64,000 bases of DNA from a bacterium (GCA_020444265.1 JAHLLH010000003.1:248001-312000); one strand, 5' to 3'; shown: positions 1 to 9,516, numbered from the stretch's first letter. Notes: generated by a model not told the origin, from the letters alone. Numbers and translations are program-made.

Positions 1-529
1 GATGCGCAATGCTTGCGATTCGTCCATCCATCTCCAAGTCAAAGCTGACTCTGTCACTCTGATAGATCTGGATCGGGTCCAACGGATCGGAGATATTCCA
101 TAAAATGAGTCCATCCATCCCTCTCAAGAGGAACAGGAGAGAATCGCACAGATAAAATCCCTCTTCAGCAGACACCGGGAACGATTCTATATACTGGAGA
201 TCTCTCGCGTCCACGCAGTCATACAATGCAACTGATTCAGTTTCCTGGACAAAGAGGTATCTCTGATAGTACGCCACTTCCCGTTCCGCGACGATGGGCA
301 TGGCAAGGTAGTCAAGCATGACTGGGTTCTCGGGGTCGGAGTAGTCACATGGATAGACTCCGGTGTAGTCGCAGAAATAGGCAGTATTGTTCAGGGTGTC
401 GAGTGCGAAATCCGTCCACGCATTCCATGGCGAGATGGATTTGATGAACTCGAAGGTGTATTCTGCATCGGCGGGTTGTATACACAACACCAACACAACC
501 AGCGTGAAGAGATGAACCCGGTTTCTCAT
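1..529 (-). CDS. Secreted hypothetical protein, LVIVD/choice-of-anchor-like beta-propeller repeats (partial, runs off window start)
   Basis: Open minus-strand frame from ATG at 529 (MRNRVHLFTLVVLVLCIQPADAEYTFEF...), signal peptide, GGAGG RBS just upstream; repeats of the type 'DYSDPENPVMLDYL', 'NISDPLDPIQIY'. Confidence 0.7.
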   Translation of the reverse strand, partial: MRNRVHLFTLVVLVLCIQPADAEYTFEFIKSISPWNAWTDFALDTLNNTAYFCDYTGVYPCDYSDPENPVMLDYLAMPIVAEREVAYYQRYLFVQETESVALYDCVDARDLQYIESFPVSAEEGFYLCDSLLFLLRGMDGLILWNISDPLDPIQIYQSDRVSFDLEMDGRIASIAH

Positions 530-587
530 GGTACCTCCTGAACAGCACCATCCCCGGGATTTCCCCGGGGATGGCCATTCGAATCAC

Positions 588-2951
588 TCACTTCATCAGA
601 ACGATTTTACCGCTCAAATTGCTGCTGCTTCCTACTTCCGTTCCGGCTGTGATCCTGTAGAAGTAGACCCCGGATGCCAGAGGGTGGTCTTCTCCGGATC
701 GACCGTTCCAGACAATTTGATGCAGACCGGGGTGATTCACTCTGCTCGTCAGTGTAGTCACCATCCTTCCCTGGATATCAAACAGGTGGATTGTGACATC
801 TGATGCGATTGGCAGCTCCATCTCAAAAGTGGTGCTGGGATTCGCAGGGTTTGGATAGACACCCAACAGCCGGAATTCTTCGGGAGAGGAAACCGGTCTC
901 TTTGGCAGTTCGATGTAGCCGACCGTATCCACCTGGTTCGAATACGCTGAGAGGTTGTCGGAGAGATCACGCACCTTGAGTTTGTAACGGACCTCTGCCC
1001 CTCCCTGGTCATCCATGGCAAATGTCGTGTCCGTAAAACTGTTCTCCTCCACCGTTGCAATGTGATACCACGCTGGGTGACCAGTGAGAGGTTCCGGATC
1101 ACGATAACGGTAAACCAGGAACGAATCGACATCCACCTCGTGAACTCTCCATTCCAGCAGAGGATGCGAATCCTCACCATCAGAAAGTGTCAGGTTGTCA
1201 ATGGCAAAAGGCGTATTCTTTTCAGCCACTGTGATGGCATACCCTGGCCAGGGAGTTGTAAAAAATGCCGATCCGCCTTCGAAATAGTAGAAGAGGTGGA
1301 TCCGATAGGCTCTCACAATAACTACATTCTGGTTGACGAACGTGACTTCAGTGAATCCAGCCGCAAAGTTCGGATCTTCTCCGGACATTCCAGTGGATTC
1401 GCTGCCACGCCCCCAGACATATGGCGGTTCGGTGAAAGTGCGACTACACAGGCTTTGGAGGGTACGTTGCATGTAGACCGTATCGACTTCGGCCCACCGC
1501 GTGATAAATCCCTGATTGGTCATGAACTGCATGGCAATGCGTGCGCCGTCGTGTTCGTGAACCCAGCCCCCGTTCTGTGAATAGTCAAACGTAATGTCGT
1601 TGTTGAAGTAGGTTACGTCATCGAGGAATTCGAGGGCGCGATTACCATTCACACGGCCCGTGCCCCATTCCTCCCCTTCTCCCATCGGTACGGCCGAGAG
1701 CTTTATGATGTTCGCCACGTCATCATTCTTCAGGCTGGTGTCGTAGTTCCAGATCAGCGAGGCAATCCCGGATACATGGGCGGCAGCGAATGAAGTTCCT
1801 GTTACTTGCTCAAATCCTTCGTCGTCTTGAGTTGTCCAAACATCCACAGCGGGTGCCACAACATCGATGAAGCTGCTTTCACGGCCATAGTGGTCTCCGG
1901 TGCTGTCGTACCCGCCCACCGTCAATGAAAAAGAGAGCTTGCCCGGATAGGTTTGCGCACTTGGGGCGTTGCCAGCGGCACAGACGATCAATCTGTCTTC
2001 CATGTAAGCCCGTTTCAGGAGATCCGAGCTGAGCATGTCGATATAGTCATCATCGCTCCATTCCCAGCCGAGGTTCAGGATCTTTGTCTCCTCGCATTCA
2101 ACCATTAACTCGACATCATCCAGTCGGTTTATCTGGTTATGAAGGATGAATGGGCGGCTGGCGTACAATCCGTCGTAATCACATCCGGCGATCCCATAGT
2201 TATTGTTGGTCTCCGCTGCTGCAATCCCTGCAATCGCGAAGGCATGTGCGATGTTACTCCCGATTGGGTACCAGTCGCCGCTGTTTGGTGAGCTGACCCC
2301 GGGTGCGCCGAACCAATCACCATCAAGGTCACTATTCTCGCTCGGATCCATACCAAAATCGAGGATTCCGATTACAATATCGTCGTCACCCGTGGTGTAG
2401 TCCCAGGCAGATGACATATCGAGCGACACAAACCGATCTTCCAGGTTCCACTGGTCATCGAAGTAATCGTCGTCCGGATCGCTCAGAGGCTGAGGGTAGA
2501 TGTCGTACTGGACGAATGAGATGTCAGTGTCATCTTCGAGGTCGGCCATGAAGTTCTTCATGTCGTTCTCGTCCTCCAGAACGAAGGCGAAGATTTTGTA
2601 AAGGTTCAAACAGGGATAATCGACTTCACCGTTGTTTCTGAGGGTGTCTGCCTCATCGAAATCCGGAAAAGCTCCGATCACCGCTTCTACGTCGTAGGTC
2701 GTACAAAGTGTCTCAATGGAGCTTGACTTCACACTGGCAGTCCCGGGTGGGTAATCGTGGGTGACAGCGTCGTTCAGTACGAAGGCGTAAACAGTTCGGT
2801 CTCGTTCCGGTGCGGCGGCATACCCACTGCCGCTGAAGACTGAAAGACCGGTGAGTGTAATAACACTCATCAGCATACAGGTGAGACAGCGTAGCGACTT
2901 CATATTCCCCCCTTTCACGACATAAACTGCTTCAGTCCATTCTCCGATCAA
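588..2951 (-). CDS. S8 (subtilisin-like) serine peptidase with T9SS type-A-like C-terminal sorting domain
   Basis: ILDFGMD, AAGN, GTSFAAAHVSG motifs; C-terminus GVYPNPANPSTTFEMELP...GVYFYRITAG...KIVLMK. Confidence 0.85.
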   Translation of the reverse strand: MIGEWTEAVYVVKGGNMKSLRCLTCMLMSVITLTGLSVFSGSGYAAAPERDRTVYAFVLNDAVTHDYPPGTASVKSSSIETLCTTYDVEAVIGAFPDFDEADTLRNNGEVDYPCLNLYKIFAFVLEDENDMKNFMADLEDDTDISFVQYDIYPQPLSDPDDDYFDDQWNLEDRFVSLDMSSAWDYTTGDDDIVIGILDFGMDPSENSDLDGDWFGAPGVSSPNSGDWYPIGSNIAHAFAIAGIAAAETNNNYGIAGCDYDGLYASRPFILHNQINRLDDVELMVECEETKILNLGWEWSDDDYIDMLSSDLLKRAYMEDRLIVCAAGNAPSAQTYPGKLSFSLTVGGYDSTGDHYGRESSFIDVVAPAVDVWTTQDDEGFEQVTGTSFAAAHVSGIASLIWNYDTSLKNDDVANIIKLSAVPMGEGEEWGTGRVNGNRALEFLDDVTYFNNDITFDYSQNGGWVHEHDGARIAMQFMTNQGFITRWAEVDTVYMQRTLQSLCSRTFTEPPYVWGRGSESTGMSGEDPNFAAGFTEVTFVNQNVVIVRAYRIHLFYYFEGGSAFFTTPWPGYAITVAEKNTPFAIDNLTLSDGEDSHPLLEWRVHEVDVDSFLVYRYRDPEPLTGHPAWYHIATVEENSFTDTTFAMDDQGGAEVRYKLKVRDLSDNLSAYSNQVDTVGYIELPKRPVSSPEEFRLLGVYPNPANPSTTFEMELPIASDVTIHLFDIQGRMVTTLTSRVNHPGLHQIVWNGRSGEDHPLASGVYFYRITAGTEVGSSSNLSGKIVLMK

Positions 2952-3559
2952 TGTCTGAACGTGGCAATTCCGCGTAGTTAGTCACTAGGCAGTGGATATC
3001 CTTTGCTTAGACCAGCGATTCTCGATTTCTTTGAATGGACTCAAGCCCCCAGAAATGAATCCGACAAAGAAAAAGTAGGCGGAAAAGCAGAGTATATCAA
3101 TGTGTTTGGGGCACCAAACTTAAAAGACCTTTAGAATTATTTGGGAGAGGAGAGGTATAATGCATAGAAATAGTGACTTAAATGGCTCAATTCTTTTGAG
3201 TATCGCTCAACAACATTTGAATCCACTCGAAAATGATCCAAACTGGTCAAGTAAAAACCGGACTTGTGTTCGACTCGCGAGGCGAGGTCCGAAGGTTCAG
3301 GAGTCGGAAATCCTTCTGAGATTTCAAACTAACACCCTGTATGTGAATAACTTGCCATCACTTGACTCGGTCCGGTAGGGGATTAGAGAAAACGGAGAAT
3401 ATGGGCCGAAAGGAGAAGGAAATCGTGGCAAGTGGGGTAGGAGGAAGCAGAAGGGAGAATAGAAGCCGGGCATTAGTCCTCACCTCGAGATCCCGCTATC
3501 CCCAGGCTAAAACTCCCATTCCACTAACACTTACGACCCCCATTTTGCAACCATACACC

Positions 3560-3597
3560 AAACCGCCGATCTAGTGATTTCTACTGGACCGGCGGTT
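3560..3597 (-). terminator. Probable terminator hairpin downstream of tmRNA
   Basis: Inverted repeat ACCGCCGATC...GGACCGGCGGT just 3' of ssrA on the minus strand. Confidence 0.45.
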
Positions 3598-3610
3598 CGG
3601 GTTTGTCACA

Positions 3611-3974
3611 TGGTGGAGACGCCGGGAGTCGAACCCGGGTCCGAGTACGGGAGCACGTTACCTTCTACGCGTGTAGCGGGCCTACTGGGTCTCGGTGACA
3701 GGGTGTGCCGGTCCGCAGGCGCCTGTCACCCAGTTCGGAAAAGCTTAGCGTTACACCCCCGAACGTGGTGCAACGTGCAGTCCATCCTGATCGTCGCTCC
3801 ACACTCTGGACGGACGGACGCCACCAGAGGGGAACGCGCTCATTTACTGGTTAAGCAGCAAGAGCGTAGCCGTAGTCATCGGCATTTGAAGTGTGTTCAC
3901 AAGGGTAAAGGGGTTGCGAACGACCCCTACGCGCGAGTAACGCCTGCCACGCCCCGTCGAAACCAATCGTCCCC
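3611..3974 (-). ncRNA. ssrA: Transfer-messenger RNA (tmRNA)
   Basis: 5' GGGGACGATTGGTTTCGACGGGG; 3' TCGGACCCGGGTTCGACTCCCGGCGTCTCCACCA; tag ORF GCC GAT GAC TAC GGC TAC GCT CTT GCT GCT TAA (ADDYGYALAA*). Confidence 0.95.
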
Positions 3975-4031
3975 AAGGTGTTGCAGTGTCACTCGGAACG
4001 GGTGACGATCCCGTTCCATCTCTCAACAGGT

Positions 4032-4060
4032 ATACTACGCCACCCCGCAGGAAGTTGCAA
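4032..4060 (-). promoter_or_regulatory. Possible ssrA promoter
   Basis: TTGCAA ... TAGTAT (about 18-nt spacer) upstream of the tmRNA 5' end. Confidence 0.3.
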
Positions 4061-4129
4061 GGAAGTTTGAACACTCGTTCTCTAGATGATACCCGCGATG
4101 AGCAGATCATCTCCCCAGATGGATGGCTT

Positions 4130-4177
4130 ATTCGCTTCACCTCATGCAACCAATCAGTTGCATGAGGTGAAGCGAAT
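4130..4177. repeat. Perfect 21-bp inverted repeat with 6-nt loop, 15 nt upstream of the ArsR-type regulator
   Basis: attcgcttcacctcatgcaac-caatca-gttgcatgaggtgaagcgaat. Confidence 0.9.
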
Positions 4178-4192
4178 GAATACCTTGCACCC

Positions 4193-4504
4193 ATGACCGA
4201 TCAGGATGCAGTGTTCAAAGCGATCGCGGACCCGACACGCCGACTGTTGTTGCAAGAGCTTGCAGCTCGGGATCAGCAGTCCCTCTTTGAGCTGGTCGTT
4301 CGTCTGATCGATTTGCACGGTCTCTCTATCACGCGTCAGGGGATATCAAAACATCTATCGCTGCTTGAGAGTGCCGGGTTAATCGAGGCAGAATGGCAGG
4401 GGAAAACAAAGCTGCATCGGCTGAACCGAAAACCATTGGACGATGTCTGCCGACCTTGGCTGGACTCGATGATAAGGGATGGGGGCGAGGAGGTGGAACA
4501 ATGA
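4193..4504 (+). CDS. ArsR-family HTH transcriptional regulator
   Basis: FKAIADPTRRLLLQEL...ISKHLSLLESAGLIEAEWQGKTKLHRLN. Confidence 0.9.
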   Translation: MTDQDAVFKAIADPTRRLLLQELAARDQQSLFELVVRLIDLHGLSITRQGISKHLSLLESAGLIEAEWQGKTKLHRLNRKPLDDVCRPWLDSMIRDGGEEVEQ

Positions 4505-4887
4505 AAATTGTCTTTGCAAGTGTGTTTGTTGACGATCAGGAAAAAGCGCATCGGTTTTACACGGAATGCCTCGGGTTCGTCACGAAGCATAATATCCCGA
4601 TGGGACCCCATCGCTGGTTGACGGTTGTCAGTCCTGAGCAACCGGATGGTGTGGAGCTGGTGATCGAACCATCCGAGCATCCAGCCGTCGGGCCATTCAA
4701 GGAAAAACTCGTTGCAGATGGGATCCCGTTTAATTCGTTCGCAGTGGAAGATATTCAAGCGGAGTACGAGCGGTTGAAGGCACTTGGTGTGGAGTTCCTC
4801 CAGCCTCCACAGAAGATGGGGGATGTCAGCATGGCCGTTTTCGATGATACATGCGGCAACCTGTTGGCGATCATGCAAACGTCTTGA
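4501..4887 (+). CDS. VOC (glyoxalase/bleomycin resistance) family protein
   Basis: MKIVFASVFVDDQEKAHRFYTECLGF...; ATGA overlap with the ArsR gene. Confidence 0.9.
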   Translation: MKIVFASVFVDDQEKAHRFYTECLGFVTKHNIPMGPHRWLTVVSPEQPDGVELVIEPSEHPAVGPFKEKLVADGIPFNSFAVEDIQAEYERLKALGVEFLQPPQKMGDVSMAVFDDTCGNLLAIMQTS

Positions 4888-4910
4888 GGGAGTCCAGGAC
4901 CAACAGAAAA

Positions 4911-4934
4911 ACCCCGGATGAGATCATCCGGGGT
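4911..4934. terminator. Bidirectional terminator between convergent genes
   Basis: accccggatga-ga-tcatccggggt flanked by A/T runs. Confidence 0.8.
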
Positions 4935-4956
4935 TTCACATTCTAAGGAAACAATT

Positions 4957-5910
4957 CTACTTGCCCGCCCAGAGCTGGTAGCCCTCGTAGAAATAGTCGA
5001 GCGGATCGACAGGGCGGCCCTTGACCCGAACCTCATAATGGAGGTGGGGGGCGGTGGAACGGCCTGTGTTACCTACCATGCCGATCTGGTCGCCACGATG
5101 GATGGTCTGGCCACGGCGGACGTTGAACTCGTCCAAGTGGCCGTATGCCGTCGTGAAGCCATAGCCATGATCCACTTCGATCACGTTCCCGAAGCCCGGG
5201 ACACGTTGAGCCTTGACCACCTTGCCATCCGCTGCAGCAAAGACAGGGGTTCCACTCGGGGCGGAGAAGTCAGCGCCATAGTGGAAACGGATTTGGTGGG
5301 TGAAGGGGTCACGTCGATAGCCGAAGCTATCTGTCAAACGACCCTGGTTGATCGGGATGACCGAGGGGACATGCTTCAGACGTTCCTCATCGGTCAACAG
5401 TTTCTGACGAATCTCACGGTACGACTGCTTCTGAATCCCCAGTTCACGTTCCACCTGGTCGAGGGAACGCAACAGGTTTTCAATACGTTCGTCGCCAATC
5501 ATCTGCCCTTCGAGGGGCAGCAGGGTACCGGTACCAGCTTGACGGACTTCCTCGCCCAAGGGCGGAAGGTCGACTCGAACACGGATTGCCTCTTCCTCGT
5601 TCGCAAGTGAATCCACTTGCTGAACAACGCTGCTGAGGTGATCCTGAACCTGGGTCAACTGGTAGCCGAGGAGACGGTTTTCCGCGATCAACTTGCCGGT
5701 ACGCTGGCGTACACGATATTCACTGAGTCCAAGCACTCCCAGGACAATCAGGACTGCAATACTCAGCAATGAGAAAGCGACTACAAAGCGGAAGGTTCCG
5801 CCACCGATGACCACGCGTTCGAGAGAGGTGCTCCCGTCACGTTCAATCATCAGGTGAATGCGTTTTTTTGCCCGTCTGCTCAAAAGGCTCGGTGCCTCCG
5901 TGTGGCCCAA
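4957..5910 (-). CDS. M23-family peptidoglycan DD-metallopeptidase (start may be downstream at 5850)
   Basis: FHYGADFSAPSGTPVFAAADGKV...NTGRSTAPHLHYEVRVKGRPVDPLDYF. Confidence 0.92.
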   Translation of the reverse strand: MGHTEAPSLLSRRAKKRIHLMIERDGSTSLERVVIGGGTFRFVVAFSLLSIAVLIVLGVLGLSEYRVRQRTGKLIAENRLLGYQLTQVQDHLSSVVQQVDSLANEEEAIRVRVDLPPLGEEVRQAGTGTLLPLEGQMIGDERIENLLRSLDQVERELGIQKQSYREIRQKLLTDEERLKHVPSVIPINQGRLTDSFGYRRDPFTHQIRFHYGADFSAPSGTPVFAAADGKVVKAQRVPGFGNVIEVDHGYGFTTAYGHLDEFNVRRGQTIHRGDQIGMVGNTGRSTAPHLHYEVRVKGRPVDPLDYFYEGYQLWAGK

Positions 5911-5926
5911 CTCCTACAGTCGAAAA

Positions 5927-5944
5927 GCACCCACCATCGGGTGC
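5927..5944 (-). terminator. Terminator hairpin
   Basis: GGCACCC-GATGGT-GGGTGC-TTTTC reading on the minus strand. Confidence 0.65.
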
Positions 5945-6104
5945 CTTCCTTCTGATGCTCGCGCAAAATAGCGAGATGGTGTCTGCCTGTCAATAGAATT
6001 TCGTGTTTTAGCAATCGATGAGAACCGTTATCGGACGGTTAGGCTCCGCTAAACGGCTTTCTAAATACTAAATCTGCCAATAGTTGCGAATCAGCCAAGT
6101 TCTT

Positions 6105-6989
6105 CTATTCGCTTTTTTGGTGTGGCAATTTCGCAAGCCGTGATTCCACCTCCACACGCATCGGTGGGTAGAGACGGGCCGCAGGGCTGGCGAGGAACCG
6201 CTCGTATGCTTCCACCGCTTCCTCGAGCTGGCCCAGAACCTCACGGTTGACACCGAGAAGGTAGGAGGCTGGGGTCTCTTCACGAATTTCCTTGTCTGCC
6301 ATCGAGAGCTGGAGATAAAAACGGCTCTCATTGGACAATCCCACCTGCCACCGTTCGCTGTCTTTCTCGTTCTCGAACGACAATCGATGAGCAAGATCGT
6401 GCAACAGCACTCCAATATCGTACAGCACACCCGGTGTCGTTGGGCTCAGCAGGTGCGCCCCCTGCAACAGGATACGCGCCAGCAGGAACTCGCCCAGAGA
6501 TTCTTCGCCCTTGTTGTGCTCGCTGTAATGGGTGCCCTCGTCGATCCGTCCCTTGGCTCGCCTCAGCAGCAGGTCAAACAAAGCAGCGCCATCTTCGATG
6601 TTGGAGAAGATCTGCTCGGCTTCCTCATGAAAGGGCTCTTCCTGGCCAAAGGAGGCGTGCAGCAACAGGCATCGGCCGATTTCATCGACAAGTTCGATCA
6701 CTTCACGAGTGTCCGCTGAAATGTGACCACCTGTAAGTGCGCGAAAGGCTTCTTGGCCGGAAAAGCCTTCATCGACCGGGTCGCCTTCGAGTCCGGCTGG
6801 GACTGGACCGCGTCCACGATAGGGAACGTGCAGCCATGGGGCCCGGGCGAGTGAGTTCCCCGGGTCTGCCACTGGAACGGGAACGTTTGCTGCGAACTGG
6901 AAGGGACCGATTGTTACCGGGCCATCGTGCTCCAGCCAAGTCAGCTTTTTCGAATCGGGATCGATCAGATCTTGCAAAACACTCGCCAT
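6105..6989 (-). CDS. Conserved hypothetical protein with C-terminal TPR-like helices
   Basis: Long ORF; NREVLGQLEEAVEAYERFLASPAA near the C-terminus. Confidence 0.6.
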   Translation of the reverse strand: MASVLQDLIDPDSKKLTWLEHDGPVTIGPFQFAANVPVPVADPGNSLARAPWLHVPYRGRGPVPAGLEGDPVDEGFSGQEAFRALTGGHISADTREVIELVDEIGRCLLLHASFGQEEPFHEEAEQIFSNIEDGAALFDLLLRRAKGRIDEGTHYSEHNKGEESLGEFLLARILLQGAHLLSPTTPGVLYDIGVLLHDLAHRLSFENEKDSERWQVGLSNESRFYLQLSMADKEIREETPASYLLGVNREVLGQLEEAVEAYERFLASPAARLYPPMRVEVESRLAKLPHQKSE

Positions 6990-7096
6990 GACAGCTCCTG
7001 GTGGTCGTTCGAAACGTGCGGAAAGCTAGGAGGGTGTGGGGAAGCAGTGCAACGCGACCCACGCGCCTGAAGAGACGAGGAGAGGACAAAGTATCT

Positions 7097-7186
7097 GGCC
7101 CGACACTTTAGTGTCGGGTCTCATCGGAGCTGGCATCTTATTTCTGAACCCCAACTGAAGAAACCCGACACTGAAGTGCCGGGCCA
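7097..7186. repeat. Pair of inversely oriented palindromic (REP/BIME-like) elements
   Basis: ggCCCGACACTTTAGTGTCGGGtc (7097-7120) and aaCCCGACACTGAAGTGCCGGGcc (7162-7185). Confidence 0.75.
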
Positions 7187-7215
7187 ATAAGAATCAGAGG
7201 TGAGACCGGATTTGT

Positions 7216-8118
7216 CTAAATAAAAGTATACCCGAGGCCAAGTGCGAGAGCCTGCTTCAATCTGCCGCCTTTTGAAATCTGACGGTCATAGAGGAGGCGC
7301 AGGTCGAGGGAAACATTCAGATGCCCGGCAATCGCAGCGGTGAACGTGCTTTCAAATTCAACATCCAGCGCCTGCCAATCGGTCTCGCTCGGTGTGCCCT
7401 CAAGCTTGTCTGACTCGGAGTAGAAGAGCGCCTGGTAGAGGCTGAGACGGCCCGTGTAGGTCACCTGATCCTGTAGCAGTGGAGTCTTGAAGTCGGCCAC
7501 CAGCTCCAGGCCGCCATCATAAGTCCAGTCGCTGCCATACTCGTTCGTCGTCGCATCCAGCAATGCATTCCTGTCGAGGTTCTCGTGCAAGGCGAAACCG
7601 AGACGGGTCAGCAGCTCACGGTTTTCTGTTTTCAGCAACGGCTTCGAGATACCGATCGACTCGGTGAAACGCATCGGGTTGATGTAAAAATCTTCCGCTG
7701 GATCGCGAGAATCAAGGAATTGTGACTGGAATCTGCCTGCAACAAAGGGGTCGAGTGCGAGGCCATAATCGGCACGCAGGATCGATTCAAGGTCGATACG
7801 GTCTGCGGAAACCGTCGGTGCGAGGTAGTCCTTGGTTACCGGGTTCTGGGTGTGAGTCTGGCCGAATTCGAGTCGCAGCGTGGTGCGGCTGTTGTAGATC
7901 TCGTCCAATTGTTTCTGTGCACGTCCATTAACCAGTGAGGTCCACGTATAGGCGCCCTGTTCCGACCCATCCCAGTTGTCCGAATAGGTGGTCTGGTTGA
8001 CACTGAGGTTCGATTCCAGGCTCAGTTCCCAAGCGTTTGCAGAGGGTTCTTCCTGAGCGAGGACAGGCATGGCAACCAGCAGGCACAGCGCGGCAACGAG
8101 AAGATGGGAACGGCTCAT
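7216..8118 (-). CDS. Secreted outer-membrane beta-barrel-like protein (DUF3078-like)
   Basis: Signal peptide; WELSLESNLSVNQTTYSDNWDGSEQGAYTWTSLVNGRAQKQ...; ends in aromatic residue (LGLGYTFI). Confidence 0.65.
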   Translation of the reverse strand: MSRSHLLVAALCLLVAMPVLAQEEPSANAWELSLESNLSVNQTTYSDNWDGSEQGAYTWTSLVNGRAQKQLDEIYNSRTTLRLEFGQTHTQNPVTKDYLAPTVSADRIDLESILRADYGLALDPFVAGRFQSQFLDSRDPAEDFYINPMRFTESIGISKPLLKTENRELLTRLGFALHENLDRNALLDATTNEYGSDWTYDGGLELVADFKTPLLQDQVTYTGRLSLYQALFYSESDKLEGTPSETDWQALDVEFESTFTAAIAGHLNVSLDLRLLYDRQISKGGRLKQALALGLGYTFI

Positions 8119-8177
8119 CGTTCTTCCTCGAGTTCAGTGGTTCCGATTGGACACATCATCTCGAAGGTAAAACGAGA

Positions 8178-8203
8178 AAACCCGTCAGATCACTGACGGG
8201 TTT
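8178..8203. terminator. Hairpin terminator
   Basis: aaacccgtcag-atca-ctgacgggttt. Confidence 0.7.
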
Positions 8204-8243
8204 CTTGATTCAAAAAATCGAGAGGTCTATCGCGTACGGACGA

Positions 8244-8382
8244 GGTGTCGTTGCGAATCAGGGCGTAGCCTGATGAAGCAATCTCATATCTCTCACCTTG
8301 TCGCCCTGCGCGTTTCACGCGCAGCTTCGATCAAGAAAGTGCTTCGAGACTGCTTCGTCGCTTCGCTCCTCGCAGCGACACC
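8244..8382. mobile_element. MITE-like/dispersed repeat with imperfect terminal inverted repeats
   Basis: GGTGTCGTTGCGA...GAAGCAATCT at left end; AGACTGCTTC...TCGCAGCGACACC at right end. Confidence 0.65.
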
Positions 8383-8389
8383 TTTCCCA

Positions 8390-9349
8390 TCAGGCTGGGG
8401 TTTCGATCAGACGGCCCAGGTTGCTCAGCATGTCCTCGGTCATCGCGGACAGATCGTATTCCGGTTTCCAGTCCCAGTCCAATCGCGCCGCACGATCATC
8501 CACCGTATGCGGCCAGCCATCGGCAATCTGCTGACGGTAATCCGGTTCATATGCGACCGTAAACTCGGGGATATGTTGACGGATCGAGTCGGCCAGCTCG
8601 GCCACATCGAAGCTGAGTGCGCTGATGTTGTAGGCATTGCGGTAGCGCAGACGGTTGCCATCCGCCTTGGCGAGGTCGATGATGGCACGCAGGGCATCGG
8701 GCATGTACATCATCGGCAGGACGGTGCTTTCCTTGACAAAGCAGGTGTAGTGCTTCTTCTGGATCGCCTCGTGGTAAATCGCCACCGCATAATCGGTGGT
8801 TCCGCCGCCGGGAGGGGTTTTCCATGAGATGAGGCCCGGGTAACGGACCCCGCGCACATCCAGCCCGAACTTTTTCCAGTAGTAGTCGCAGAGCAGCTCG
8901 CCCGCTACCTTGGTTACACCGTACATCGAGGTGGGACGCAGGACCGTTTCCTGCGGGGTGTTGTCGTGCGGAGTGGACGGGCCGAAGACCGCGATCGAGG
9001 AGGGGACCATGACACGCGCCATGCCACGGTCCTTTGCGACATCGAGGACGTTTTTCAGACCGTTCATGTTGACCGAATAGGCAAGTTCAGGACGTTGTTC
9101 GCCGACCCCGGATAGAATCGCAGCCAAGTGGTAGATGGTATCGATCTTGTGCTTCTTGACCACATTCAGCAGGGAGGATCCTTCGGTCACATCGAGGTTC
9201 TCGTAAGGACCGCTCTCGGCAAAATCTTTCGGCACATCATTGCGCAGGTCGGTCGCAACCACATTGTCCGCGCCGTACTGCTTCCGAAGTTCGAGGGTTA
9301 GTTCCGATCCAATCTGGCCGAGGGCTCCTGTCACCAGGATGCGCTTCAT
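8390..9349 (-). CDS. NAD-dependent epimerase/dehydratase family; resembles epimerase-type L-threonine 3-dehydrogenase
   Basis: MKRILVTGALGQIGSEL (Rossmann GxxGxxG), YGVTKVAGELL (YxxxK), GVRYPGLISWKTPPGGGTTDYAV. Confidence 0.85.
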   Translation of the reverse strand: MKRILVTGALGQIGSELTLELRKQYGADNVVATDLRNDVPKDFAESGPYENLDVTEGSSLLNVVKKHKIDTIYHLAAILSGVGEQRPELAYSVNMNGLKNVLDVAKDRGMARVMVPSSIAVFGPSTPHDNTPQETVLRPTSMYGVTKVAGELLCDYYWKKFGLDVRGVRYPGLISWKTPPGGGTTDYAVAIYHEAIQKKHYTCFVKESTVLPMMYMPDALRAIIDLAKADGNRLRYRNAYNISALSFDVAELADSIRQHIPEFTVAYEPDYRQQIADGWPHTVDDRAARLDWDWKPEYDLSAMTEDMLSNLGRLIETPA

Positions 9350-9516
9350 CTCCCCAGTCGCCACGCCTGCTCCGAGGTAAAGTTGGTTGTTCCGATCATC
9401 CATTTGCGAATCCCGAGAGTCGAGTCAAAACGACTCACCGGGCTCGTGAAAATAGGGACGAGGGAGGGGAGACTTCAAGCAAGGGGAGAGGGCAGCTCGA
9501 TGCGGTCTGCTGAACT

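Noticed and set aside
3160-4005. Short plus-strand ORFs (72, 70 and 143 aa)
   Set aside because: The 143-aa ORF overlaps tmRNA antisense; the others lack RBS, motifs or compositional support.
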